The notes beneath the pieces were generated by a model, which worked only from the letters and a program-made list of their open reading frames with translations, was not told the origin of the DNA and did no database searches. From assembly GCA_025062045.1 (NCBI GenBank), contig JANXAF010000006.1:326-64325 (forward strand): a stretch of 64,000 nucleotides of DNA. Reading direction: 5' to 3'. This stretch comes from Thermodesulfobacteriota bacterium (GTDB taxonomy: Bacteria > Desulfobacterota > Syntrophorhabdia > Syntrophorhabdales > JANXAF01). Below are positions 9,792 to 17,887 of this stretch, in pieces; the first letter of the stretch is position 1, and the number at the start of each line of letters is the position of its first letter. The translations under genes were made by a program, and so were the position numbers.

Positions 9792-9821
9792 TGGACATGG
9801 CACGGGTTTATGATGCATAAA
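9792..9821 (+). promoter_or_regulatory. Possible promoter of the ArsA-type ATPase operon
   Basis: TGGACA (9792-9797), an 18-base spacer and CATAAA (9816-9821) form a weak but plausible promoter. The start site would lie within a few bases of the ATG at 9830, which has no Shine-Dalgarno sequence, so the transcript may be leaderless. Confidence 0.35.
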
Positions 9822-9829
9822 TAAAGACC

Positions 9830-10774
9830 ATGTCACTTAAAGATTTGTTTTCAGGTGAGCCTAACCTCATTATGGTTGGAGGAAAAGGCGGGGTAGGAAA
9901 GACGACCTGCGCTTCAGCCATAGCACTCGAGGCAGCCGAAAGGAATAAAAAGGTTCTTATCATATCGAGCGATCCTACTCCTTCCCTTTCTGATATCTTC
10001 GAAACGGAAATAGGAAACGAAGAAAAGAGAATTTTGACCGATTTAGAGCTTTACGGCCTTGAAATTTCCTCAGATGTAATACTCCGTAGGTGGAAGGAGC
10101 GGTTCGGCGAGGAAATATATGAGGTCATATCTTCTTTTGCAAACGTGGAGTACGATTTTGTCGACTATGTTGGAACAGCACCTGGGATAGAAGAGGAGTA
10201 CATGCTCCACTTCATAATAGAGCTCGTTGAAGGTTCAAAGTATGACTTAGTCGTGTGGGACACTGCGCCTGCCGGTCATACACTTAGACTTTTAAAATTG
10301 CCCCACCTTTTCCTCCGGCACATGGAGGCGGCAACAAAATTCTACATGAACCTTTACAGTTATTTTGAGAGGTTAAAAGATGCCATAAGGCTTAAGGAAT
10401 CCAAAAGAACCCTTCTAGAAATTATAGCCAGCTGGGAAAAACTGGCCGAAAAGATAGTGTACTTCATCAGGGACAAGCAGAAGACGAGGTATGTCATAAT
10501 AACTATACCCGAGGCGTTAGGGATCTCTCTTACAGAAAGGATCATAAAGGAATTTAAGGAAAATGGCCTTTCCGTTGATTATGTAGTCATCAATAACGTC
10601 ATCAAGGAAGCCGATTGCGAATTTCACAGGTCAAGAAAGGCCATGCAAGAAAATTACATAAGAATGCTAAAGGAAAAATTTAGCTACTTTGGTTTTGTGG
10701 AGCTTCCGCTTTTTGCTGAGGAGGTAAAAGGTCTTAGGAGAATCCAAAAGGTGAAGGAGGAGCTCTTTTCGTAG
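9830..10774 (+). CDS. ArsA/Get3-family ATPase (single-domain)
   Basis: The 314-residue protein is a SIMIBI-class P-loop ATPase of the ArsA/Get3 family. The deviant Walker A is GGKGGVGKTT at residues 18-27, with the signature lysine before the GKTT. The switch II region reads WDTAPAGHTLRLL. No arsR, arsB or arsD lies near, so arsenite export is not implied by context. Bacterial single-domain members have no settled function; delivery of membrane or envelope proteins has been proposed by analogy with Get3. The ATG has no clear ribosome binding site. It begins a nine-gene plus-strand run, with rsmD nine bases downstream. Confidence 0.82.
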   Translation: MSLKDLFSGEPNLIMVGGKGGVGKTTCASAIALEAAERNKKVLIISSDPTPSLSDIFETEIGNEEKRILTDLELYGLEISSDVILRRWKERFGEEIYEVISSFANVEYDFVDYVGTAPGIEEEYMLHFIIELVEGSKYDLVVWDTAPAGHTLRLLKLPHLFLRHMEAATKFYMNLYSYFERLKDAIRLKESKRTLLEIIASWEKLAEKIVYFIRDKQKTRYVIITIPEALGISLTERIIKEFKENGLSVDYVVINNVIKEADCEFHRSRKAMQENYIRMLKEKFSYFGFVELPLFAEEVKGLRRIQKVKEELFS

Positions 10775-10783
10775 TTCAGGAAG

Positions 10784-11341
10784 GTGGCACTTAGAATAAC
10801 TGGAGGATCCCTTAAGGGAAGAACGGTTACCATCTCTAATATCAAGACCGTACGCTACACATCCTCAAAAGTGAGGGAGGCAATATTCAGCATGATTGGA
10901 GATATTTGCGGTTATACTGTGCTCGAACTATTTGCTGGCTCCGGGATATTTTCGTTTGAAGCCCTAAGCAGGGGGGCAGAGTCCGCAACCCTTGTGGAAA
11001 AGGATGAAAGAATGATAAGGGTTTTAGAACGGAATGTGGAACTTTTGGGACTTAAGGTGAAGTGTTCTGTTTTAAGGATGGATGTCTACCAGGCGATCCC
11101 TTTTCTTTATAAAAGGGGCGCCAAGTATGATATAATTTTCTTTGACCCTCCGTACGGGATGGGCCATGTAAATGAAACCCTTATGAGACTTGAACTTTAT
11201 CCATTGCACAAGGAAGATTCATTCATAATCGTTGAGCATTCAAAAAAAGAGGTTCCAAAGATCGCACCCTCGAAGGAAGCGGTCACAAAAAAGTACGGGG
11301 ACAGCTGCGTCACGGTATTTAGGACGAAAGGAGCGAATTAA
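10784..11341 (+). CDS. rsmD: 16S rRNA (guanine(966)-N(2))-methyltransferase RsmD
   Basis: RsmD methylates G966 of 16S rRNA in the 30S subunit, using S-adenosylmethionine. The 185-residue protein starts at GTG with AGGA just upstream. It opens with the family signature LRITGGSLKGR. The SAM-binding motif VLELFAGSGIFSFEA lies near residue 47 and the catalytic motif FFDPPYG near residue 123. It is immediately followed, with no gap, by coaD, the conserved rsmD-coaD pair of many bacteria. Confidence 0.94.
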   Translation: MALRITGGSLKGRTVTISNIKTVRYTSSKVREAIFSMIGDICGYTVLELFAGSGIFSFEALSRGAESATLVEKDERMIRVLERNVELLGLKVKCSVLRMDVYQAIPFLYKRGAKYDIIFFDPPYGMGHVNETLMRLELYPLHKEDSFIIVEHSKKEVPKIAPSKEAVTKKYGDSCVTVFRTKGAN

Positions 11342-11833
11342 ATGGCAAAGAAGGTAGCTGTGTACCCTGGTTCATTCGATCCTATCACTTACGGTCATCT
11401 GGACATCCTAGATAGAGGACTCCGTCTATTCGATAAGGTAATCATCGCGGTAGCGAAAAATATTGGAAAGCAGGCACTCTTTACTGTCGAAGAGAGAGAG
11501 GAGATGATACGGGAGGTCGTAAAAGACAGAAAAAATGTCGTTGTAGATAGTTTTGATGGACTTCTAGTGGACTATTTAAGAAGGGTAAAGGCGAATTTTG
11601 TCATCCGGGGACTCAGGGCTATGAGCGACTTTGAGTATGAATTCCAGATGGCCTCAGTCAATAGAACATTAAATCCGGCAATGGATACCATATTTATGAT
11701 GACGAGCAAAGACTTCTTCTTTGTGAGCTCCCGAACAGTAAAAGAGGTTGCCTCCTTCGGTGGCTCTGTAAAAGAGTTCGTGCCTCCCAATGTGGAAAAA
11801 AGGCTAAAGGAAAAATTCCAAAAAGACTTATGA
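11342..11833 (+). CDS. coaD: Phosphopantetheine adenylyltransferase
   Basis: CoaD transfers AMP from ATP to 4'-phosphopantetheine, giving dephospho-CoA, the fourth step of coenzyme A synthesis. The 163-residue length is typical. The nucleotidyltransferase motif YPGSFDPITYGHLD covers residues 8-21. The C-terminal SSRTVKEVASFGG matches the family's ISSTxVR region, and the RGLRAMSDFEYEFQMA segment is also conserved. coaBC, which supplies its substrate, lies three genes downstream in the same run. The stop overlaps the start of the NfeD gene (ATGA). Confidence 0.96.
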   Translation: MAKKVAVYPGSFDPITYGHLDILDRGLRLFDKVIIAVAKNIGKQALFTVEEREEMIREVVKDRKNVVVDSFDGLLVDYLRRVKANFVIRGLRAMSDFEYEFQMASVNRTLNPAMDTIFMMTSKDFFFVSSRTVKEVASFGGSVKEFVPPNVEKRLKEKFQKDL

Positions 11834-13128
11834 AGCTAAAATTAGCATACATCCCCATTTTTTTTCTCTACTTTATTTTGGCGGCTGAAATAGATTTTGC
11901 CTTCTCGGATGAACTTCTAAAGATTAGGGTTCAGGGAGTGATAAATCCGCCTATTGCAGGTTTTATAAAAGAAGCCATAGAAAGGGCGGAAAAGAAAAAT
12001 GCGGAGGCTTTGATTGTCCTTCTTGATACACCAGGTGGGCTCGATACTTCAATGAGGGATATAGTTAAATCGATAATGGAGTCGGATGTCCCGATCGTAG
12101 TTTACGTTGCTCCGCCCGGTGCCAGGGCAGCATCCGCAGGTAGCATAATCCTTCTTGCTTCTCACATAGCCGCCATGGCACCTGGTACAAACGTTGGGGC
12201 TGCGCACCCGGTAACAATAGGGAAGGAAAAGGTTGACAAGGAAATGATGAAGAAGGTCGTAAGAGATGCAGAAGCTTACGCAAAAAGTATTGCCATGAAG
12301 AGAAAGAGAAACGTGGAATGGGCATCGAGAGCTGTAAGAGAGAGTGCTTCCATAACGGCTGAAGAAGCATTAAAACAGAACGTCATCGATGTTGTAGCCA
12401 ATGATTTAGACGAACTCGTCCAAAAAATTCACGGAAAAACTGTTGAGACTCGAACTGGAAAGAGGACCCTCAACACAAAAAACAAAAAAGTAACTGAAAT
12501 AGAGATGCCTTTCAAATTCAGGTTCCTTTCTTACATCAGTGATCCCAATGTGGCATACATCCTCATGATGATAGGCCTTTATGGCATTCTCTTCGAGATT
12601 TATAATCCAGGTTCGATCTTTCCAGGTGTTATAGGGGGAATATGCTTAATACTTGCTCTTTATTCATTTCAGGCTCTTCCTATAAGTTATGCGGGACTTT
12701 TCTTAATCATACTCGGCATAATATTCTTCATTTTGGAGCTAAAGGTTGTAAGTCACGGGTTGCTGGCCATAGCAGGTATAATCTCGATAGTACTTGGATC
12801 TATAATGCTTGTAGATCTTCCCTCTAGCGTTCTTTCAATCTCCTGGAAGTCGATCCTTGCGGTAACTTTAATGTCAGCCCTCTTCTTTTTGGGAGTACTT
12901 TCTTATGCTGTGAAGGCCCAGTTTTCCAAAGTGAAAACCGGAAAAGAAGGGCTTGTAGGAGAAGAAGGTTTGGCCAAAACCTTTATCCACGATGATGGAA
13001 AAGTTTTAATACACGGCGAGATATGGAACGCTAAAAGCTCAGAACCCATAGAACAAGGGGAAAGGGTCATAGTGGAAAGAGTTGATGGCTTGATTCTTAA
13101 GGTAAAAAAGAAGGAGGTAGGCCCATGA
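11830..13128 (+). CDS. Long-form NfeD: ClpP-like membrane serine protease with NfeD C-terminal domain
   Basis: The 432-residue protein has a signal peptide (about 1-26) and a ClpP-class serine protease domain (about 28-215). Four to five membrane helices follow (about 225-365), then a soluble C-terminal OB-fold of the NfeD type (about 370-432). The likely catalytic serine is S102 in ARAASAGS, and the AAHPV motif shortly after is conserved. Archaeal homologue PH1510 is a Ser/Lys protease that cleaves the C terminus of its stomatin partner. The next gene, overlapping by four bases, is exactly such a stomatin-type SPFH protein. The pair probably controls membrane-protein quality or membrane microdomains. 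Confidence 0.92.
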   Translation: MKLKLAYIPIFFLYFILAAEIDFAFSDELLKIRVQGVINPPIAGFIKEAIERAEKKNAEALIVLLDTPGGLDTSMRDIVKSIMESDVPIVVYVAPPGARAASAGSIILLASHIAAMAPGTNVGAAHPVTIGKEKVDKEMMKKVVRDAEAYAKSIAMKRKRNVEWASRAVRESASITAEEALKQNVIDVVANDLDELVQKIHGKTVETRTGKRTLNTKNKKVTEIEMPFKFRFLSYISDPNVAYILMMIGLYGILFEIYNPGSIFPGVIGGICLILALYSFQALPISYAGLFLIILGIIFFILELKVVSHGLLAIAGIISIVLGSIMLVDLPSSVLSISWKSILAVTLMSALFFLGVLSYAVKAQFSKVKTGKEGLVGEEGLAKTFIHDDGKVLIHGEIWNAKSSEPIEQGERVIVERVDGLILKVKKKEVGP

Positions 13129-13877
13129 TACCGATTTACGCCTTTTTCATCATCCTCACGATATTTATACTCGCAAGCGCAATAAAGATACTCAACGAGT
13201 ACGAAAGGGGTGTAGTCTTCAGGCTAGGAAGGGTTTTAGGAGCGCCGAAAGGACCAGGTCTTGTACTCCTCATTCCTGTGATAGATAGGATGGTGAAGGT
13301 GAGCTTAAGAACGGTAGTCTTAGACGTTCCACCCCAAGACGTAATAACGAGGGACAACGTATCTATAAAGGTAAATGCGGTTGTATACTTTAGGGTCATA
13401 GATGCTCTAAAGGCAATAATTAGCGTTGAAAATTACTTGTACGCCACAAGTCAGCTTGCTCAGACGACTCTTAGAAGTGTGCTTGGTCAGGCAGAACTGG
13501 ATGAGCTTTTGGCACATCGCGAGAAGATAAATGACAGGCTCCAGGAGATTCTCGATCAACATACCGAATCTTGGGGTATAAAGGTCTCAAACGTGGAAAT
13601 AAAGAACGTAGATCTTCCCCAGGAGATGCTTAGAGCGATAGCAAGACAGGCTGAAGCAGAAAGGGAAAGAAGAGCAAAGATCATAGGAGCAGAAGGTGAA
13701 TTCCAGGCAGCCACAAGGCTTGCAGAGGCTTCTGATATACTGTCTAGAAATCCAATAGCTCTGCAGCTCAGATACTTACAGACCCTCATAGAGATCTCAA
13801 CAGAGAAGAACTCAACGATAATATTCCCCATCCCCATAGATCTAGTAAAACCCTTTCTTGAGAAAGTCCGGACATGA
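13125..13877 (+). CDS. SPFH/stomatin-like protein, NfeD partner
   Basis: The 250-residue protein has one N-terminal membrane helix (about 3-20). The prohibitin-homology (SPFH) domain follows, with [29 protein letters not shown] and the helix-rich [18 protein letters not shown] stretch. A short hydrophobic tail ends the protein. Such proteins oligomerise into large rings on the membrane. Stomatins that are paired with long NfeD proteases are their presumed substrates. It overlaps the NfeD gene upstream and the carboxypeptidase gene downstream by four bases each, so the three are likely co-translated. Confidence 0.93.
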   Translation: MIPIYAFFIILTIFILASAIKILNEYERGVVFRLGRVLGAPKGPGLVLLIPVIDRMVKVSLRTVVLDVPPQDVITRDNVSIKVNAVVYFRVIDALKAIISVENYLYATSQLAQTTLRSVLGQAELDELLAHREKINDRLQEILDQHTESWGIKVSNVEIKNVDLPQEMLRAIARQAEAERERRAKIIGAEGEFQAATRLAEASDILSRNPIALQLRYLQTLIEISTEKNSTIIFPIPIDLVKPFLEKVRT

Positions 13878-15034
13878 GGATACTAGCGCTTATAGCGCTC
13901 CCATTTTTTCTGATCCTTTCTACCGACTCTGGGTACGGGGCATCTAATCGAGCAAAGAATGATTCCATAAAACCTTACAGATCCTTCATAGTCATCGAAG
14001 AGAGAACTGGGGTTAAGCTAGCTTCGGAAAATGAAGATGAAAGGATAGCCCCTGCGAGTTTAACGAAACTCATGCTTTCCCTAATAGTACTGGAAAAGTT
14101 AAAGGCGAATGAGATAAGTCTAGACGAAAAGATAAGAGTATCAAAAGAAGCTTCAAAGATGGGTGGGAGCCAGATTTATCTCAAAGAGGGTGAGCTTTTT
14201 ACTCTGGAAGAACTTATGAAGGCGACACTTGTGGCATCTGCAAATGACGCGGCATACGCCATTGCTGAAAGATTGGCGCAGACCGCAGAAGATTTTGTTC
14301 AACTAATGAATCGCAAAGCAAAAGCCCTCGGCCTAACAAAGACCCTCTATAAGTCTGTCCATGGTCTTCCCCGCTTAAGCCAAACCGACACGGATCTCAC
14401 AACTGCAAAAGACGTGGCTATCCTTGCAAGGGAACTTCTAAAGTATCCCAAGATCCTAGAATGGACATCAATAAAAACGGAGACCTTAAGAAATGGCAAC
14501 TTAAAAATAGTAAATCACAATAGACTACTTACCCGAATGGAGGGGTTGGTGGACGGACTTAAAACGGGATATCTTAAGATTTGCGGATATAACATTGCTG
14601 TGACAGCCAAGAAAGGGGATTTCAGGATAATAGCTGTCATCATGGGAAGTCCTACTGCCAAGGCTCGCGACGATTTCGCGATGGAGCTTATAAATAAGAC
14701 TTTTTCAGAGTGGTCCTTGAAGGAGCTTGTGAGGGAGCGCGAAATCATCAATAAGGATATATTTCTTCCGGATGGAAAAATCACAAAATTCAAAGGTATG
14801 GCTTCCTCTTCATTTAAGTATCCGGTAAGAAAGGATGGGGGCCACACGCCAGATATGGCTGTTGAACTCTCAGAGCGAATACATGGAGAAATCAAAGAGG
14901 GACAGAAGCTTGGAGAAATTGTTTTTAGACTTGAGGGAACTGAAATTGGTAAGGTTGACATAGTCTCCCCTTTTGACATTCCAAAGGCGAATATTGTTAC
15001 AAGGCTCATAAGAAGATCAGGATTGAACATCTGA
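13874..15034 (+). CDS. D-alanyl-D-alanine carboxypeptidase (PBP5/6 family)
   Basis: This class C penicillin-binding protein trims the terminal D-Ala from peptidoglycan pentapeptides in the periplasm. The 386-residue precursor has a signal peptide (about 1-23). The catalytic motifs are S62-L-T-K65, S122-A-N124 and K230-T-G232. A PBP5-type C-terminal beta domain follows (about 290-370). The tail ends soon after that domain, with [13 protein letters not shown]. This is a short amphipathic segment that could anchor the protein loosely to the inner membrane. The gene overlaps the SPFH gene by four bases. Confidence 0.94.
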   Translation: MRILALIALPFFLILSTDSGYGASNRAKNDSIKPYRSFIVIEERTGVKLASENEDERIAPASLTKLMLSLIVLEKLKANEISLDEKIRVSKEASKMGGSQIYLKEGELFTLEELMKATLVASANDAAYAIAERLAQTAEDFVQLMNRKAKALGLTKTLYKSVHGLPRLSQTDTDLTTAKDVAILARELLKYPKILEWTSIKTETLRNGNLKIVNHNRLLTRMEGLVDGLKTGYLKICGYNIAVTAKKGDFRIIAVIMGSPTAKARDDFAMELINKTFSEWSLKELVREREIINKDIFLPDGKITKFKGMASSSFKYPVRKDGGHTPDMAVELSERIHGEIKEGQKLGEIVFRLEGTEIGKVDIVSPFDIPKANIVTRLIRRSGLNI

Positions 15035-15043
15035 GGTGGGAGA

Positions 15044-16282
15044 GTGTACACAAATCTGAGAAACAAGGAGATCATAATAGCGGTCACAGGCGGTATCGCG
15101 GCGTATAAAACCTGCGAACTTGTGAGGGAACTCACAAGGAGAGGGGCTAGCGTCCATGTTGTAATGACAAAAAACGCCATGCAGTTTGTCTCTCCTCTCA
15201 CATTTCAGACCCTTTCTGGACATCCCGTTATCCACGAGATGTTTCAGTTATTTTCGGGTTCAAAGATAGGACATATCGCACTTTCGGATATAGCAGACCA
15301 GATGGTGATAGTTCCGGCAACGGCAAATATTATAGGAAAGATCGCCAACGGTATTGCCGATGACTTTTTAACCACTATGGTTATGGCGACCACAGTACCT
15401 GTTCTATTTGTGCCATCCATGAACACTAAAATGTGGGAAAGCAAAATAGTACAGATGAACGTTCAGAAGTTAAAAGAGGCCGGATACGAGCTTATGGAGC
15501 CGGGAATAGGAGACCTTGCATGTGGTACTAAGGGTAAAGGAAGGCTTCCTCCTATCCAAGACATTCTGGAAAAGATGGAGGACATCTTTACCGAAAAGGA
15601 TTTAGCAAACGAAAGGATACTTATTACCGCAGGTCCTACTGTGGAGTTCATAGACCCTGTAAGATGCATAACGAACAGATCATCCGGCAAAATGGGGTAC
15701 GCATTAGCAAAGATTGCTAAAAGAAGGGGAGCTGAGGTTACACTCATAAGTGGGATGACTTACCTTCCTCCACCTAGGAATGATATCAATCTGGTAAAAG
15801 TAAGAACAGCCTTAGAGATGAGGGACGCGGTGTTAAAGCATTTCGAACAGGCAACGGTAATAGTAAAGGCAGCAGCGGTTTCCGATTTTAGATGCAAAAA
15901 TGAAAGTATAAGGAAGATAAAAAAAACGGACGGTGATGAAACTTACGTTATAGAACTTGAAAAGAATCCTGATATACTTGCCGAACTTGGAAAGATCAAA
16001 GGAAACAGGATCCTTGTGGGATTTGCTGCCGAGACCGAAAACTTAGTGGAGAATGCATACGAAAAGCTAAAAAAGAAGAACCTAGACATGATCGTCGCAA
16101 ATAACGTCGCAAAGGAGGGAATCGGATTCGGTTCCGATAGAAACGAAGTTACTATCATAGACGCACACGGAAAGGTAAGACATATTCCCGAAATGAGCAA
16201 GGAGGAGATCGCAAATATCATACTCGATGCCGTAAAAAGGATAATAAAGAAAAGAAAGAAAATGGAGGATGACTGGTTGTAA
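15044..16282 (+). CDS. coaBC: Bifunctional phosphopantothenoylcysteine decarboxylase / phosphopantothenate--cysteine ligase
   Basis: CoaBC joins cysteine to phosphopantothenate and decarboxylates the product, steps two and three of CoA synthesis. The 412-residue protein starts at GTG after GAGGTGGGA. The FMN-binding decarboxylase half (about 1-185) has VTGGIAAYKTCELVREL, PATANIIGKIANG, PSMNTKMW and the catalytic-flap cysteine in ACGTKGKGR. The ligase half (about 190-405) has ITAGPTVEFIDPVR, SSGKMGYALA and EKNPDILAELG. It sits in the same run as coaD. The last 14 bases overlap the DegP-like protease gene. Confidence 0.96.
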   Translation: MYTNLRNKEIIIAVTGGIAAYKTCELVRELTRRGASVHVVMTKNAMQFVSPLTFQTLSGHPVIHEMFQLFSGSKIGHIALSDIADQMVIVPATANIIGKIANGIADDFLTTMVMATTVPVLFVPSMNTKMWESKIVQMNVQKLKEAGYELMEPGIGDLACGTKGKGRLPPIQDILEKMEDIFTEKDLANERILITAGPTVEFIDPVRCITNRSSGKMGYALAKIAKRRGAEVTLISGMTYLPPPRNDINLVKVRTALEMRDAVLKHFEQATVIVKAAAVSDFRCKNESIRKIKKTDGDETYVIELEKNPDILAELGKIKGNRILVGFAAETENLVENAYEKLKKKNLDMIVANNVAKEGIGFGSDRNEVTIIDAHGKVRHIPEMSKEEIANIILDAVKRIIKKRKKMEDDWL

Positions 16283-17603
16283 AAACCTCATCTCTTTTTT
16301 CCTTTTTATCTTTGTGCTTTTCTTCACCTCCCAAGGTTTAGCAAAGTATTCGTCTGTTGTTTCTGTCGTCAAAAGGGTCAGTCCTGCAATTGTAAACATA
16401 AAAACGGAAGAATATATTGCAGAATTGACCCAAAGGCAACCCAACGTTTTTAATCGATTATTTTCCGATGAATATGAGGACGAAGAAGATCTCTACGAAA
16501 ATATTGGTTCAGGTGTGGTTATAGATCCTACGGGGATTGTCCTAACTAATGAGCATCTCATCTCAAAAGCCATCCGGATAAGAGTCACATTCATCAACGG
16601 AAAAGAATATGAGGCGGACGTTTTAGGTTGTGATCCCGAGTTCGATCTTGCGGTCTTAAAAATAAGAAGTGACGGACCCTTTCCGTATCTGAAACTTAAA
16701 AAAAGAAAAGATCTGATGGTCGGAGAAAGTGTAGTAGTCATAGGCAATCCATACGGGCTCTCGAGTTCAGTCTCCACGGGTGTTATCAGTGCTTTGGGTA
16801 GGAATCTTAAGGTTGAGGGTCGGGTATTTGCCAATCTCATACAGACGGACGCCGCCATAAACCCAGGTAATAGCGGAGGTGCCCTTCTTGATTCGGAGGG
16901 AAACCTAATCGGAATTGTAACTGCAGTTTTAGGTGAAGGAAAAGGGATAGGTTTTGCCATTCCAGCCTACGACATCGAGAGGATGATAGCCAATCTAATA
17001 GAGGCAAAGAAGGACAAACCGATAATAGGAATATTCGTTGAAAAATTAAAGGAAGGTCCTTATAACGTACTTCTCGTAAAAAAGGTCATAGAGAAAAGTC
17101 CCGCTCACATTTATGGACTAAAAAAAGGGGACCGAATAGTGGAAATAAACAGAAAAAAAATAAAGGAAGGTTTGAAGCTGAAAGAGATAACAAATATGAT
17201 AAGAGAAGGGAAAGAGACTCTAGAGATCCGGATTATGCGCAATAACGAAGATAAACGAATAGTTATGGACGTAAAAGACATCATCAATTTTAGACCTACT
17301 ATGGTTGACTCCAGTCTTTTGGACATAAGGGTTTCCGATCTGAGCGCCTACACTCGTTTAAAGTATAGGGTAAAGGAGAAAAAAGGCGCCATCGTGTGCA
17401 AAGTCACAAAAGGTGGTGTTGGGCATTCATCAGGATTGAGAGCCGGGGATCTTATCTTGAAGATCAATAATGTCCCGGTAGAGAGCAAAGAAGAATTTGA
17501 GAGACTTATGCTTGATGGTATAAAGAGGAACTATCTCCTCTATCAAATACTCCGAAACAGAATGACCCATTTTGTGCCGCTCAAACTAGAGAATCTGCTT
17601 TGA
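16269..17603 (+). CDS. DegP/DegQ-type periplasmic serine protease with two PDZ domains
   Basis: HtrA-family proteases degrade or refold misfolded envelope proteins. The 444-residue precursor has a signal peptide (about 1-25) and a trypsin-like domain with H96 (TNEHL), D126 (EFDLAVL) and S202 (NPGNSGGALL). A first PDZ domain covers about residues 250-330. A second, around 350-435, contains HSSGLRAGDLILKINNVPV. GGAGG abuts the ATG directly, so initiation may depend on coupling to coaBC, which it overlaps by 14 bases. An acidic stretch (DEYEDEEDLYE) lies just before the protease domain, where HtrA proteins carry the regulatory LA loop. Confidence 0.93.
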   Translation: MTGCKNLISFFLFIFVLFFTSQGLAKYSSVVSVVKRVSPAIVNIKTEEYIAELTQRQPNVFNRLFSDEYEDEEDLYENIGSGVVIDPTGIVLTNEHLISKAIRIRVTFINGKEYEADVLGCDPEFDLAVLKIRSDGPFPYLKLKKRKDLMVGESVVVIGNPYGLSSSVSTGVISALGRNLKVEGRVFANLIQTDAAINPGNSGGALLDSEGNLIGIVTAVLGEGKGIGFAIPAYDIERMIANLIEAKKDKPIIGIFVEKLKEGPYNVLLVKKVIEKSPAHIYGLKKGDRIVEINRKKIKEGLKLKEITNMIREGKETLEIRIMRNNEDKRIVMDVKDIINFRPTMVDSSLLDIRVSDLSAYTRLKYRVKEKKGAIVCKVTKGGVGHSSGLRAGDLILKINNVPVESKEEFERLMLDGIKRNYLLYQILRNRMTHFVPLKLENLL

Positions 17604-17617
17604 GGGGGTATTTGGAT

Positions 17618-17887
17618 ATGAAAGAAGCCTGGACGTTTTCCACTTTTATACTTTCTCTTTCTAGCTCAGCGCTCGTTTCCTTAGGTGAACTGCCAGATCC
17701 ATTAACTAGCGAAAAAAGAATCGACCTGGATAGGGCAAGGCAGACGATAGCACTTATAGAGATTCTCAAAGAAAAGACCAAAGGGAACCTGACCGAAGAA
17801 GAGGAAAGGTTAATTGAAAATACGCTTTGCGATTTGAAGCTGAAATACGTAGACGTCGTAAGCAAAGGTGCAGGGGTCGGGACTTAG
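17618..17887 (+). CDS. DUF1844 family protein
   Basis: The 89-residue product fits the DUF1844 family, common in Desulfobacterota and some other phyla. It has the ATFILSLSSSALVSLGELP-type N-terminal segment (here TFSTFILSLSSSALVSLGEL), the central RARQTIALIEILKEKTKGNL, and a C-terminal helix ending LKLKYV. No function is known. I start at the ATG at 17618, which has GAGGGGG nine bases upstream. An in-frame TTG at 17600 overlaps the protease stop. The TAG stop overlaps the stop of the convergent M16 peptidase gene: TTAG is shared by both strands at 17884-17887. Confidence 0.8.
   Translation: MKEAWTFSTFILSLSSSALVSLGELPDPLTSEKRIDLDRARQTIALIEILKEKTKGNLTEEEERLIENTLCDLKLKYVDVVSKGAGVGT

Noticed and set aside
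9830-10774. Arsenic resistance operon
   Set aside because: ArsA-family ATPase stands alone, with no arsB, arsR, arsD or arsC nearby.
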